Below are positions 11,118 to 23,119 of a stretch of DNA of 64,000 nt, one piece after another (position 1 is the first letter of the stretch; every line of letters begins with the position of its first letter). The position numbers were made by a program, and so were the translations under genes. The DNA comes from Gari tellinella (taxonomy: Eukaryota; Mollusca; Bivalvia; Cardiida; Psammobiidae), in NCBI GenBank assembly GCA_922989275.2, contig OV277874.1, positions 15,674,154-15,738,153 of the forward strand, given 5' to 3'. Below the pieces are notes generated by a model. That model did no database searches, was not told the origin of the DNA, and was given only the letters and a program-made list of their open reading frames with translations.

Positions 11118-11360
11118 TTAACCCGTTCATGATCAAATTATTCGGGTGTGTTTTTCCCCTTCACCGCTTTCTTGTCGTCTGCTTCGTTATTGTTGTCTGC
11201 AAGACACCTTTCAAAGTTAGATTTAAGGTTGTATGACAAAAACATCGATAAGAGTGTCAAACAGTTTGGGTCCTGATCAGACGCCGCGTTACGCGGCGTC
11301 TGATCAGGATCCAAACTGTTTGCAACGCGCTTTTAAGCGTCAATGAGAGTGAAAGGGTTA
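11118..11360. mobile_element. Q3 MITE
   Basis: TTAACCCGTTCATGATCAAA … AGTGAAAGGGTTAA. The hairpin has stem AACAGTTTGGGTCCTGATCA and apex GCCGCGTTACGCGGC. Confidence 0.7.
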
Positions 11361-11547
11361 AGGCAGAAATAAAGGTTTAGGCTTTTGAAATACTGCCCTT
11401 ATCTGGACCCCTGCTATAAACGCTCCCTGTTATTTGTAGGCTTGGGCACAAATATAGATGTTGGATCATCCTCAATTCACCAATCCATCACACCTCGGTT
11501 TGACATTAACTCTATTTGAACTAAGAGTCAAGAATGCAACATTGCAT

Positions 11548-11800
11548 TTAACCCATTACCCCATAGATACGCATTTTTACACCCTTTATTATTCCTTCAG
11601 TGAAGAAAATACTTCCAATCGTTTTACAGTCAAGAATAGGTTACATAAGAAATATTTTCTATATCCTAGCAGATGATAGCTTAAAGCAGGCTGAACGTTC
11701 AGCAGAATGCACCTTAAGGCGCAATCTGCGTTACTTTCAACCTGTTTTAAGTGATCACCTATCTTCAAAACTTAGAAACAGGCTTTTGGGTAATGGGTTC
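11548..11800. mobile_element. P1 MITE
   Basis: Starts TTAACCCATTACCCCATAG and ends GGGTAATGGGTTC. The hairpin core at 11682-11752 is somewhat mutated. It lies in intron 3 of the CARD-NACHT gene, just before the 41-bp minisatellite. Confidence 0.7.
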
Positions 11801-11959
11801 ATGAAAAAAAGTGTCAAATATTTTGCTAGCTACGGAAGAATAAAATGGATAGCCACATATGTACATATGTATCCGTCCGTCCGTCTTTCTGTCCGTCCGT
11901 CACACGTTTTATCCGAACCATATCTATGTTGTCTACATGACGTAGTTTCCGAACTGATT

Positions 11960-14135
11960 TAGAATAACAGATATTGATTACCGTCAGTTCCTAACCGATA
12001 TTGGTTCCTATTGCAATATTACCGTCAGTTACTAACAGATATTTGTTCCTATTGCAATATTACCGTCAGTTCCTAACCGATATTGGTGCCTATTGCAATA
12101 TTACCGTCAGTTCCTAACAGATATTGGTTCCCTTTACAATATTACCGTCAGTTCCTAACAGATATTGGTTCCCTTTACAATATTACCATCAGTTCCTAGC
12201 CGATATTGGTTCCCTTTACAATATTACCGTCAGTTACTGACCAAAATTGGTTCCCTTTACAATATTATTGTCAGTTCCTAGCCGATATTGGTTCCCTTTA
12301 CAATATTACCGGCAGTTCCTAACCGATATTGGTTCCCTTTACAATATTACCGTCAGTTCCTAACCATTATTGGTTCCCTTTACAATATTACCGTCAGTTC
12401 CTAGCCGATATTGGTTCCCTTTACAATATTACCGTCAGTTACTAACCAAAATTGGTTCCCTTTACAATATTATTGTCAGTTCCTAGCCGATATTGGTTCC
12501 CTTTACAATATTAACGGCAGTTCCTAACCGATATTGGTTCCCTTTACAATATTACCATCAGTTCCTAACCGATATTGGTTCCCTTTACAATATTACCGTC
12601 AGTTACTAACCGATATCGGTTCCCTTTACAATGTTATTGTCAGTTCCTAGCCGATATTTGTTCCCTTTACAATATTTCCGTCAGTTCCTAACCGATATTG
12701 GTTCCCTTTACAATATTACCGTCAGTTCCTAACCGATATTGGTTCCCTTTACAATATTACCGTCAGTTACTAACCGATATTGGTTCCCATTACAATGTTA
12801 TTGTCAGTTCCTAGCCGATATTTGTTCCCTTTACAATATAACCATCAGTTCCTAACCGATATTTGTTCCCTTTACAATATTACCGTCAGTTACTAACCGA
12901 TATTGGTTCCCTTTACAATGTTATTGTCAGTTCCTAACCGATATTGGTTCCCTTTACAATATTACCGTCCGTTCCTACTTCCTAACCGATATTGGTTCGC
13001 TTTACAATATTACCGTCAGTTCCTAACCGATATTGATTCCTATTGCAATATTACCGTCAGTTACTAACCGATATTGGTTCCTATTTCAATATTACCGTCA
13101 GTTACTAACCGATATTGGTTCCTATTGCAATATTACGGTCAGTTCCTAACCGATATTGGTTCCCTTTACAATATTATTGTGAGTTCCTAGCCGATATTGG
13201 TTCCCTTTACAATATAACCGTCAGTTACTAACCGATATTGGTTCCTTTTACAATATAATTGTCAGTTCCTACCCGATATTGGTTCCCTTTACAATATTAT
13301 CGTCAGTTCCTAACCGATATTGGGTCCTATTGCAATATTACCGTCAGTTACTAACCGATATTGGTTCCTATTACAATATTACCGTCAGTTCCTAACCGAT
13401 TTTGGTTCGTATTGAAATATTACCGTCAGTTCCTAACCGATATTGGTTCCCTTTACAATATTACCGTCAGTTACTAACCGATATTGTTTCCTTTTACAAT
13501 ATTATTGTCAGTTCCTAGCCGATATTGGTTCCCTTTACAATATTACCGTTAGTTACTAACCGATGTTGGTTCCTTTTGCAATATTACCGTCAGTTACTAA
13601 CCGATATTGGTTCCTATTGCAATATTACCATCAGTTCCTAACCGATATTGGTTCCTATTGCAATATAACCGTCAGTTACTAACCGATATTGGTTCCTATT
13701 GCAATATTACCGTCAGTTCCTAACCGATATTGGTTCCTATTGCAATATTACCGCCAGTTCCTAACCGATTTTGGTTCCCTTTACAATATTACCGTCAGTT
13801 ACAATCGATAATGGTTCCCTTTACAATATTACCGTCAGTTCCTAACCGTTATTGGTTCCTATTGCATTATTACCGTCAGTTCCTAACCGATATTGATTCC
13901 CTTTACAATATTACCGTCAGTTCCTAACCGACATTGGTTCCTATTGCAATATTACCGTCAGTTCCTAACCGATATTGGTTCCCTTTGCAATATTACCGTC
14001 AGTTCTTAACGGATTTTGATTACCTTTACAATATTACCGTCAGTTACTAACCGATATTGGTTCCCTTTACAATATTACCGTCAGTTCCTAACCGATATTG
14101 GTTCCCTTTACAATATTACCGTCAGTTCCTAACCG
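11960..14135 (+). repeat. 41-bp minisatellite, about 53 copies
   Basis: The unit contains ACCGTCAGTTCCTAACCGAT followed by ATTGGTTCCCTTTACAATATT. Variation recurs at fixed positions (CCTTTACAAT versus CTATTGCAAT; TTCCT versus TTACT; AACC versus AGCC), so copies fall into subtypes and longer-order blocks. The period was measured directly at 12144 to 12185. It occupies the 3' part of intron 3 of the CARD-NACHT gene and stops about 60 bases before the exon 4 acceptor. Confidence 0.9.
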
Positions 14136-14196
14136 ATTTTGATTACATACATGTATTAAAGTTACGATATGACTGTCTGTTTTTGCATTTATACAG

Positions 14197-14359
14197 GAAG
14201 AGCCAAAGACTTCAGATAAAAATAGACAAATCAGAGATATTTGCCATAGTAATCCAGACATATACATCATATTAAAAGAAGCTTTAGCAGCCTCTGGACA
14301 GCAGGGATTACTTTCTGATATAGAAGTTCTGGAAAAAGAAACACACGATTCCCTTAAAG
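14197..14359 (+). CDS. CARD-NACHT gene, exon 4 (second half of CARD-like domain)
   Basis: Acceptor GCATTTATACAG and donor CTTAAAG|GTAAAG bound 163 nt ending in phase 1. The peptide contains DKNRQIRDICHSNPD and LKEALAASGQQGLLSDI, matching CARD helices 4-6 (a 'LL..L...g..af..l..aL...gq..L' pattern). A 41-bp minisatellite ends about 60 bases upstream of this acceptor. A copy of the donor region recurs at 14666-14725 on the far side of a MITE. Confidence 0.7.
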
Positions 14360-14414
14360 GTAAAGAACTTTCTTTTACTCTTAACACTTGTCCTATCATT
14401 ATATCTTTAAATGT

Positions 14415-14668
14415 CAGGGCTGCCATTTCTCCGGACTTTTCCTAAATCTCCGGATTTTTCCCCAGTTCATGGTAGCTTAAAGCAGACTGAAAGTTAAGCA
14501 GAATGCGCCTTAAGGCCCATTCTGCTTTACTTACAGTCTGTTTTAAGTAGTTTCATGTCAACAAAACAAGAAAAAGGCTAATGGGTAAAGGTACGATTCG
14601 TTAAATCGCACTTGAAAAATGCAAGTTTAGAAGTCTTAGGATTTTTCATGTCAACTTATGGCAGCTCT
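14415..14668. mobile_element. P2 MITE next to exon 4 donor
   Basis: Left end CAGGGCTGCCATTTCTCCGG; right end TTATGGCAGCTCT. Unlike other P2 copies it lacks a 6-bp duplication. Instead about 55 bases containing the exon 4 donor are repeated on both sides. Confidence 0.75.
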
Positions 14669-14867
14669 TAAAGGTAGAGAACTTTCTTTTACTCTTAACA
14701 CTTGTCTCCTATCATTATATCTGCTATGAAATTGTTGTCTGCAAAATAAAACTATTAAATAAATATTTTACATTTTTAGTTAAAGAAACTTAAAGACTAG
14801 TGTCAAACACTTTGGGTCCAGAATAGACTTTTCTATTTGAGCCGTGTCACGAAGAAACTGGGGCCCG

Positions 14868-15110
14868 TTTTACTAAACTACTTACGCAAAATTTTTGCGT
14901 AAGTCAAACTCGTTTAACTCTTATTTTTCGATCATAAACGTTTGCAAACAGCAAATAGCCAGAACAGAGGACGCGCTAAAAGCGCGTCCTCTGATCTGGC
15001 TATTTGCTGTTTGTAGCAAGTGATAATAAAAAACATAAATTAAAATTTAAAATTTTGACTTACGCAAATAATTTGCGTAAGTTGTTTTAAATTAGTAAAA
15101 AGGGGTCCAG
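14868..15110. mobile_element. GGGGCCCGTTTTACTAAA MITE with Q-type hairpin
   Basis: Inverted ends GGGGCCCGTTTTACTAAA and TTAGTAAAAAGGGGTCC, subterminal CTTACGCAAA repeats, and a hairpin GCAAACAGCAAATAGCCAGA with apex GACGCGCTAAAAGCGCGTC. Confidence 0.75.
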
Positions 15111-15719
15111 CATGGTTGCATTGCAATATGTGCCGACCAGTCACCGTTGTCATCTCGGGGTCTATATCTGAGTTTGGTGTTCACTACCTAATACCGTAAT
15201 ACAGCTACATATACTGCTTGAAATGCATTTGGTTGTCAAACAGTGTAGATTTTAAACATATTTTCTTATATTTACCTGTTTTTAAAGCGTTTGTCATACT
15301 TTTACAAATTACTATTTTTATACAAAATCTGGCTGCCAGTACCTTTAAGTTTAAATATATGTAAAGTTCAAATTTATTGGAAATTTGAATTGTCCATTTA
15401 AAGTAAAGGGGGACAATGAGTATGGTGTGTGTATTTATCAACATCTATTCATAACAAATACCAAAACATTGTCTATACATATTTATCACATAATTTGCGG
15501 TCTGGGAGTTGCATAAAGCGATTGTATAAATATCGTAATCCACTAGTGAAATATCGTTTTTTGGGCTCCGGCCCAACTTGTACGTCCACAAGCGCTGCAT
15601 GTAGCGGGACGCCAAATGAATTCATTTACTATGACGTTAACGTAAACAACGTAACGTTTTGGCGGAAAATCTATATAGCGGAAGGTCTACAAACTACGGT
15701 TTCAATCAATTAAATAGGT
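15111..15719. other. Intron 4 segment, nothing assigned
   Basis: Short frames on both strands lack motifs or splice context. No repeat structure stands out beyond the flanking hairpin. Confidence 0.4.
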
Positions 15720-15865
15720 GCTTAAACTTATTATGTGATAAATAGAATCTCACATTCGTGCTAATTATTTATCATTTTTAATAAACTCGTCGACTATAAT
15801 GAATTTTAGTCAACTCGTCTATTAAAAATGATAAATAATGAGCACTCATACAAGATCCTCTATAT
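15720..15865. repeat. Hairpin repeat (ATTTATCATTTTTAATA)
   Basis: Arms ATTATTTATCATTTTTAATA and TATTAAAAATGATAAATAAT with ACTCGTCGACTATAATGA at the centre. Outer TCACATTCGTG/CACTCATAC pairs match similar hairpins at 27735-27870 and 58165-58315. Confidence 0.65.
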
Positions 15866-15985
15866 GTGTCATATAGGTAAGCAAATACATGTACCAGTGC
15901 AGCGAAACTCACTTACATTGGATACAAAGAACTATTGATTATAAAAACTTCACATTGGCCTAGAAGTCAAATATTTAAGATGGAA

Positions 15986-17016
15986 TTAAGGTACTTCGCA
16001 TACGGAAGTCACTCTTGCGGGCGAGTGGAAATGCGTTTCGACGACATAGACTTTACCCGCTCGTGCTTATACTAGAAAATTTATATAAAGGAAATGTTGC
16101 TACGGTTTAGTGTAGTTCTTCATAGCGCAGTCGGTAGAGTGATTGACCAGCAATCCAAAGGTCATAGGTTCGATTCCCATTCGATCCAAATATTGTTTTA
16201 AATGAAGTGTCCGATTTATTGACTTGTCAATCCATAACGCAGTGATCAAGGGACATGTTATATTTAGTCTTCGTTGATTAGAATTAGTGATGTTATATAT
16301 ACGGTCAAATTATATATCCACTTACATGTACGTTTTAGTTTAATGACTTATAAGTCAATAAAATCGGTATACATGTATAAGTTTTGATCAAACTATAAAG
16401 CCACACACTGAAGCTTTTTAAGATCGATATTGCCCATTATTATTTTTAAAAAATATAATCAACCTTGTATGCAAGTCCATGAATAAATAATAATGCATTT
16501 TAATGACAGAATTTTAATTTTTAGGTAGGCAACTGTGTCTCAACTTCAAATTTCCCACATTTTAAAAAGAAAAACTGTTATTACTACAAATCCTGACTGT
16601 AATATTTTTTAATTTTTTCTGACCAACTATTTCATCAACCATATATTCGAATAAAATGAAAAGAAATATACATTGAATGATTCAGTTTTTTTGTAATTCA
16701 ATTTTTTAGCTTTTTGCAAACTTTAAATAGCTGATAACATCTTTCTGAACACCTTGATTCAAAATGTTTTTAGCCTTTCAGTTTCTTGTAATGAATGGTG
16801 TGGACTACTTATTGGACGAGACTTAGCTTTATTCATTTTTAAAAAAATAAATCATCTAACTTCCAGGTTTTTGTCAGAAAAAGAGACCTTAAAGACAAAC
16901 CACAAGATAAATTGTGCCTATATTTTCACACATTGTTTCTTAGACTATTACCATTCTTCAAGAAAAGTTTCATAACACCTTGTATGGAAACTAAGCGCAC
17001 CCGCGAAGTACCTTAA
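15986..17016 (+). mobile_element. 1.03-kb TTAA-flanked DNA element with internal tRNA-like sequence, copy 1
   Basis: The ends are inverted: TTAAGGTACTTCGC at left, GCGAAGTACCTTAA at right, giving a TTAA target site. At 16125-16195 a tRNA-like block has an A-box-like CATAGCGCAGTCGGTAGAG and a B box GGTTCGATTCC. No long frame is present, so it depends on a transposase elsewhere (piggyBac-type by its TTAA site; inference). A colinear copy lies at 62028-63079. Confidence 0.7.
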
Positions 17017-17066
17017 ACCGATTAGTTTTAAATCCTTTGGTCCCGTTTCCAGCCCTTCTTTATTTT

Positions 17067-17215
17067 AACCCATTACACCATAAACATACATTTTACGCCT
17101 TTGATTTATTCCTACACGATCAGAAATATTTTCTATATTCTAGAAGAGTATAGCTTAAAGAAGAATGCGCCTTACTTTCAACCTGCTTTAAGTGATCAGC
17201 TATCTTCCATACTAA
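17067..17215. mobile_element. P1 MITE, internally deleted
   Basis: Starts TTAACCCATTACACCATAA. The left arm of the hairpin is mostly lost and the right arm ACTTTCAACCTGCTTTAAG remains. The right end is gone. Confidence 0.5.
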
Positions 17216-17616
17216 AAACCCCTCTAAACCGGAAACCCCTCTAAACCGGACATTTATGTTGTCCCAACACATGTCCGATTTAGAGGGGTTTCACTGTGCA
17301 CTCATGTGTGCATATACCATGCACGATAACTACATAGCTCCCTCCGTACAACGGCCCTCCGAACAAGGGTTCCCTCTCGACAGCATCACTTGCCGCTGTC
17401 ACCCAAACAAGACATCCATGCCTAACGCTTATATTTGCTGTAATATCGCCTGCTTAGAACTGTCTTTGTCGATTTTTGTCACTGTTTCGTAGGGGACATT
17501 TTGTCAGAAGAATCATAAAGACGAGTGACAAACAGTTTGAACCCAAATCAGACGCCGCGTTAGGATCGCGTCTGACCATGGTTTAAACTGTTTGCAAATT
17601 CACACTTAGGGTATTG

Positions 17617-17865
17617 CAGGGCTGCCATTTCTCCGGTTTTTTCCTAAATCTCCGGATTTTTTTCCCACCACATGGTATCTTAAAGCAGGCTGAAAGTAAA
17701 GCAGAATGCGCCCTAAGGCGCATTCTGTTTTAATTACAGCCAGCTTTAAGTAGTCGCATGTAAAAAAACAAGAAAAAGACTATAGGGTAAAGGTACGATT
17801 CGTAAAATCGCACTTGAAAAATGCAAATTTGGAAATCTTTTTCATGTCAACTTATTGCAGCCCTG
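17617..17865. mobile_element. P2 MITE with 6-bp target duplication
   Basis: Ends CAGGGCTGCCATTT and TTGCAGCCCTG; flanks GTATTG (17611-17616) and GTATTG (17866-17871). The hairpin core has apex GCGCCCTAAGGCGC. Confidence 0.85.
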
Positions 17866-17978
17866 GTATTGATTTCCCTACCTATAACAAACCCCTCCGA
17901 ACAACACACGCAATCTTTGTGTGCCATTTGGTTTTGTTGAAGAAAGGACGCACTAAACTATGCATTTAACTATTAAGA

Positions 17979-18190
17979 TACAGTAAAACCTCTCTATTAC
18001 GACCACTTAAATGAAGGCTTATTGATTGTTTAAAATACATGTGACAGCTTAATGCAAGTTGACAGTAAAACAGAAAGCTCCTGAATGAGCTTTCTGTTTA
18101 ACTCTCACATTGCTTTAAGCAGGCGACTGTTGTAAACACCTAATATTTAGCACAATTTAGTGGTCGTAATAGCGAGGTTTTACTGTAAAT
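17979..18190. mobile_element. ACAGTAAAACCTC MITE
   Basis: Inverted ends ACAGTAAAACCTCTCTATTA and TAGCGAGGTTTTACTGTAAA enclose a hairpin (TTAATGCAAGTTGACAGTAA, apex CTCCTGAATGAG). It ends 27 bases before the acceptor of exon 5 of the CARD-NACHT gene. A diverged copy is at about 450-680. Confidence 0.7.
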
Positions 18191-18217
18191 ATCTTATTTT
18201 ATTTGCATTGCTTTCAG

Positions 18218-18316
18218 GACCAAACCATTGTGATTCAACGGCATCGTGCGCTTTGCTTCAGCAGTTAAAACACCAAAAGCTAGAAGTATCGACGCCGACA
18301 AGCAAACATATACAAG
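18218..18316 (+). CDS. CARD-NACHT gene, exon 5 (linker)
   Basis: Acceptor TTGCTTTCAG and donor CAAG|GTAAAT bound 99 nt entered and left in phase 1. It reads PNHCDSTASCALLQQLKHQK and then a Ser/Thr-rich stretch ending HIQ. It appears to be a linker between the CARD-like domain and the NACHT exon. The minus-strand paralogue has a different linker exon of 55 nt at 39063-39117 with the same exit phase. Confidence 0.65.
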
Positions 18317-18326
18317 GTAAATGCCA

Positions 18327-19512
18327 ATTAACCCGTAACCCCATAGCTCAAGGTGACTACTTAAAGCAGGTTGAAAGTAAAGCAGAATGTGCCTTAAGGT
18401 AGCGTTTTACGAAATGATTGGTAAAATAGTCGTTTTATACTTTTTTCCAAATCCTGATAGATAAAGGTATTTTCTACAAGTTACCAAATTCTCTCTTGCT
18501 TAAACAAACGCTTTCTCGGTCATTTTACCGGTAAATCACGCGCCAGAATCCCCGTTGGGTGCCTCAATTGCGTAGATTACGTGACTAGATAGGTGGTTTA
18601 TTCCGAAGCTGTCAGAGGTGATTTACGACTTTTACCCTATTGAAATCGTTATTTTTATATGATTGGCTGTGTTAATTTGTGGCGGGGTTTAACGAAATAG
18701 TTGATGATAAGCTGGATCATGTTATTTGTTGAAAAAGAAGGTCTTAGTTGAATACCGGGCGGTCACGAGAGCCTAACTGACACATCTGTCAGTTAATTGG
18801 AGTTTCCGGCATCATGTTATTTGAAGCAAGCGGTATTTTTGAACACCCCTAACTTTCGCAGTTGGGGTTCGATTTTCGTGCGGTTTGAGACAGATGAAAG
18901 GGTATTATCTCCTCGAGGAAACCATGTCTCAGAAAATGTATTAGTAGCTCCAGTGGTCCGTTATAAAGCGTTACGTAATAGTGGTCGACTTTAATCCGTA
19001 AACAATTTTGAGGTTACATAACAAGGGTTTGAAGCGGTATTTTAAAAAACTGAGACATGGATCCCAAGATATGTTTATAAAGAGTATTTTGGGCAATTTT
19101 AATCATATTACAAATAAAGATGGCTTTGATATCGTTGTTTGAATTTTTTTTAAATGTTCTTATGAAATCGTAAAAAATTAAAATATTTTTTGTAAATTGG
19201 CATATTCTGATGGGATGTATACCATTTTCACTCGTCAGCTATAACATTTTGGGGGAAATCATCAATCACGACAATACATTAGAAAAAACCGTTTGCAGTA
19301 TCGATCGTAAACAGCTACCTTAAGGCACATTCTTTTTTACTTACTGTCTGCTTTAAGCTACCACCTGCTAGAATTAAGAAAATATTCCTTCTGATACATA
19401 TTCATGAATGTTTAAATAGGGACTATTTTCCTTAGTGGAGTTGCCTATTTTTGCATGAAACAGTGCATAAATGCGCTTTATGGCGTCATTGAGAGTAAAA
19501 GGGTTCAACTTT
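18327..19512 (+). mobile_element. P1 MITE interrupted by a 0.92-kb element
   Basis: The left half (18327-18397) runs from TTAACCCGTAACCCC to AGAATGTGCC. The right half (19323-19512) runs from GGCACATTC to AAAAGGGTTCAAC. It lies just after the donor of exon 5 of the CARD-NACHT gene. Confidence 0.65.
18398..19322 (+). mobile_element. 0.92-kb element inserted at the TTAA centre of a palindromic MITE
   Basis: The ends are GGTAGCGTTTTACG and CGTAAACAGCTACC, an imperfect inverted repeat, flanked by TTAA on both sides. The host is a P1 MITE (18327-19512) whose centre reads GTGCCTTAAGGCAC when the insert is removed. No transposase-like frame is seen; a 65-codon frame at 18797-18994 has no recognised match. 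Confidence 0.65.
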
Positions 19513-20054
19513 GTTCCTCCCAACTTATGAACTTACTGAAAATTTGTAGTTTAGACGGCATGTACGGATAATGCACATTGAATTACTCAAAAGTTGCTAT
19601 TTATTTCGCCCTCAGACCTAAATGTTTAATCCGACTTTCTGTACATTTGCTGTCAGTAACATGTCAAATCGCATAGATCATGTCAGGAGTAAGGTCTATT
19701 GCATTGCTTAAACGTGTGCAAATATCCCCAAAGGTTATGCAGATGTTCAATCATAATGGGTCATGGTTAAGATTATAATTCAAGGTCAAGAGTGATTCGT
19801 AATATTCGTGTATTCCACTGTATATATCATTTACTCCTTTTACGACTTTCATTTTGTTACGAGAATCTCTCGTAACGACGCATAGCTGAAAAATCAATTA
19901 AAATGTTTAAGTTCCCCTAGCATGAACAGGAACCGGATGACTCTAAGCTTACTAGTCCACTGCCTAATGCGGATATATTACTTTAAAAAGGTCATCATTT
20001 TCGATGACTTATAAGCCATTGTGGTTATTTCAGCATTTAGATGTTGATTCTGAA

Positions 20055-20072
20055 CCCCCCCCCCCCCCCCCA
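20055..20072 (+). repeat. Poly(C) tract
   Basis: A run of about 15-17 C. The length is prone to sequencing error. Confidence 0.8.
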
Positions 20073-20189
20073 ATTCAGCTACAAGCCAGACACGACAGAA
20101 TGACAAAGTCAGCAACAAACTGTACAGCAACTATTAACTTGAGGAAACTACCTATTGTAAACACTTGTTTCTGTTCTTTTTGCGTTAAC

Positions 20190-20386
20190 TACAGTCGAAA
20201 CTCGATACTACGAACTCGCTTAAATCGATCCTTCCAGTATTTCTGTAGTTTAAGTTTGATAAATCGATCTCGTTTAAGTCGAACATACCCGTATTTCAAA
20301 GTTAAAACGTGGCTAAGCCACGTTTTAACATTGAAATACGGGTATGTTCGAAGCAACGCGAGTTCGTAGAATCGAGTTTTTACTGT
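20190..20386. mobile_element. ACAGTCGAAACTCG MITE
   Basis: Ends ACAGTCGAAACTCGATACTA and the inverted GTAGAATCGAGTTTTTACTGTA. The hairpin AACATACCCGTATTTCAAAG has apex ACGTGGCTAAGCCACGT. Related diverged copies are at 2350-2455 (just after the exon 1 donor) and 44526-44702. Confidence 0.75.
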
Positions 20387-20497
20387 AAACAAAAAAAAAC
20401 GTTTGAAATCAAATTCCCGGCAACAATTTTATCAGTATCAAAGCATTCTAGTACATGTAAGTGGTGTTGATTTTAAACCAAAAGGTAAAATCTAAAA

Positions 20498-22962
20498 AAA
20501 CAAGAGCGTGTCCCAGTTACACGAATGCCCCCGATGATACAGGGAGGGGAATCCAGACTATCAAACGTAAAAGTTAGAGAGCTGAAACTGTAGTGGAGCG
20601 CCATTTTGAGGACTTCAAGGGCCATTACTCCAAAGGGCCTAGCATAAATTGGTGCCGCTGGCTATCCAAATTGGTCTCAATTTTATGTCAACAAACATTT
20701 TCAGAAAGTTTGGTGATGATCAGATGAAAACCAATGTGTTTGTGAAACACAAATGCCCCCAGCCAGAATCATGTTCTGTAATGTAATGCTTATTTGCAAA
20801 AGTAGGGCAAAAGTCATGGTCGTATGGTAAATGAAACATTGGCATGGTTGGAGAAGTCTTAACACAAGAAACATAAAGTATGGAAGCTCTAGGCCTACTG
20901 GTTCAAATGTTATAGGCGTATAAAGATTTATACAAATAAAGGTCAAGGGTCAAGGTCACAAGGGCAAAAACGTAGGTATGGTTGGAAAGGTCTTGACACA
21001 AGAAATATATAAACAAAATATGAAAGCCGTAGGTCTACTGGTGCAAATGTTATAGCCATTTAAAGATTTCAAAAAAAGTAGGTCAAATGTCAAGGTCACA
21101 AGGTCAAAAAGTTTTGTATGGTTAGAAAGGGAAAACACATGTCAAGTATAAAAGGCCAAGGTGCAAAAATGCAAAAGTTATATCCAAGGTTAAGGTTTTT
21201 GGTTAAAGTTTGATTAAATAGGTCAAAGGTCAAGGTCAAGGTCACATGGTCAAAGATGTTGGTATGGTTGGAAAGGTCTTGACACAAGAAATATATATAC
21301 AAAATATTAAAGCCCTGGGCCAACTGGTGCAAATGTTATAGCAATTTAAAGATTTTTACAAAAGAAGGTCAAATGTCAAGGTCAAGGTCAAAAAGTTTTG
21401 TATGGTTGGAAAGGTCTTGCCATGAGGAATACACATGCCAAGTATAAAATGCCCAGGTGCAAAAATGCAAAAGTTATAGCCAAGGTTAAGGTTTTTGGTT
21501 AAAGTTTGATTAAATAGGTCAAGGTCAAGGTCGCATGTTCAAAGATGTTGGTATGGTTGGAAAGGTCTTGACACAAGAAATATACATACAATATATGAAA
21601 ACCCTGGGCCTACTGGTGCAAATGTTATAGCCATTTAAAGATTTTTACAAAAGTAGGTCAAATGTCAAGGTCACAAGGTCAAAAAGTTTTATATGGTTGG
21701 AAAGGTCTTGCCATGAGGAATACACATGCCAAGTATAAAAGGCCCAGGTTTAAAAATGCAAAAGTTATAGCCAAGGTTAAGGTTTTTGGTTAAAGTTTGA
21801 TTAAATAGGTCAAAGGTCTAGGTCAAGGTCACATGGTCAAAGATGTTGGTATGGTTGGAAAGGTCTTGACAAAAGATATATACATACAAAATATGAAAGC
21901 CCTGGGCCTACTGGTGCAAATGTTATAGCCATTTAAAGATTTTTACAAAAGTAGGTCAAATTTCAAGGTCAAGGTCACAAGGTCAAAAAGTTTTATATGG
22001 TTGGAAAGGTCTTGTCATGAGGAATACACATGCCAAGTATAAAAGGCCCAGGTTTAAAAATGCAAAAGTTATAGCCAAGGTTAAGGTTTTTGGTTAAAGT
22101 TTGATTAAATAGGTCAAAGGTCAAGGTCAAGGTCACATGGTCAAAGATGTTGGTATGGTTAGAAAGGTCTTGACAAAAGAAATATACATACAAAATATGA
22201 AAGCCCTGGGCCTACTGGTGCAAATGTTATAGCAATTTAAAGATTTTTACAAAAGTAGGTCACATTTCAAGGTCAAGGTCACAAGGTCAACAAGTTTTAT
22301 ATGGTTGGAAAGGTCTTGCCATGAGGAATACACATGCCAAGTATAAAAGGCCCAGGTTTAAAAATGCAAGAGTTATAGCCAAGGTTAAGATTTTTGGTTA
22401 AAGTTTGATTAAATAGGTCAAAGGTCAAGGTCAAGGTCACATGGTAAAAGATGTTGGTATGGTTTGAAAGGTCTTGACAAAAGAAATATATATACAAAAT
22501 ATGAAAGCCCAGGGCCTACTGGTGTAAATGTTATAGCCATTTAAAGATTTTTACAAAAGTAGGTCAAATGTCAAGGTCAAGGTCACAAGGTCAAAAAGGT
22601 TTGTATGGATGGAAAGGTCTTGATACAGGGAAGACACATGCCAAGTATAAAAGGTCCAGGTACAAAAATGCAAGAGTTATAGCCAAGGTTAAGGTTTTTG
22701 GCACAGACAGACGGACGGACGTTCTCACAGTTGGACATTTGTTGGGTATATTTTTTGTTTAAAAGTACCAACAATACACTAATATACCCAACAATAACAA
22801 TAGGGCAATCACGGAATGAATGGAATCTATTGTTCTCCCTACCCAACAAAGGACCTTTCGTGCGCTCGGACGGACGGACGGACAGACGGACGGACGGACG
22901 AACCAACAGACATGACAAAAACTATATGCCCCCGAATCGTAGATTCTGGGGGCATAAAAACT
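20498..22962 (+). mobile_element. 2.4-kb non-autonomous element with ~300-bp internal tandem repeats
   Basis: It opens AACAAGAGCGTGTCCCAGTT … AATGCCCCCG and closes CCCCGAATCGTAG … CTGGGGGCATAAAAAC. The body has about six units of roughly 300 bp, each with 'GTCAAGGTCA' runs, GGTATGGTTGGAAAGGTCTT and AAGTTATAGCCAAGGTTAAG. The 3' part carries GACGGACGGACG microsatellite. A short relative lies at 59320-59895. Open frames within it are repeats in translation, not genes. Confidence 0.7.
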
Positions 22963-23119
22963 TGTACACACGGACGAATAGACGGATGGAGATGACAATC
23001 TATTAATGCCTGCTGCAGCTTACGAGGGGTATAATGACTGAAAGACCCAAAGAAACAAATTATTTACCCATGTCCTGCCACTTTATATTGCTGTTAGTTA
23101 ACATATTCTTACTTTTCAG

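Noticed and set aside
13730..14275. Plus-strand frames repeating MVPFTILPSVPNRYWF
   Set aside because: A translation of the 41-bp minisatellite.
16125..16200. Possible tRNA gene
   Set aside because: A- and B-box-like motifs are present, but I could not form a proper acceptor stem, and the block recurs inside a 1-kb transposable element. Recorded as tRNA-like only.
20700..22920. Several minus-strand frames of 60-111 codons with shared peptides
   Set aside because: They translate the ~300-bp tandem units of a non-autonomous element. Copies share the peptides only because the DNA is repeated.
22583..23006. Frames rich in RTDGRTDRRTDGRTN or SVRPSVRLS
   Set aside because: They encode the GACGGACG microsatellite in two directions.
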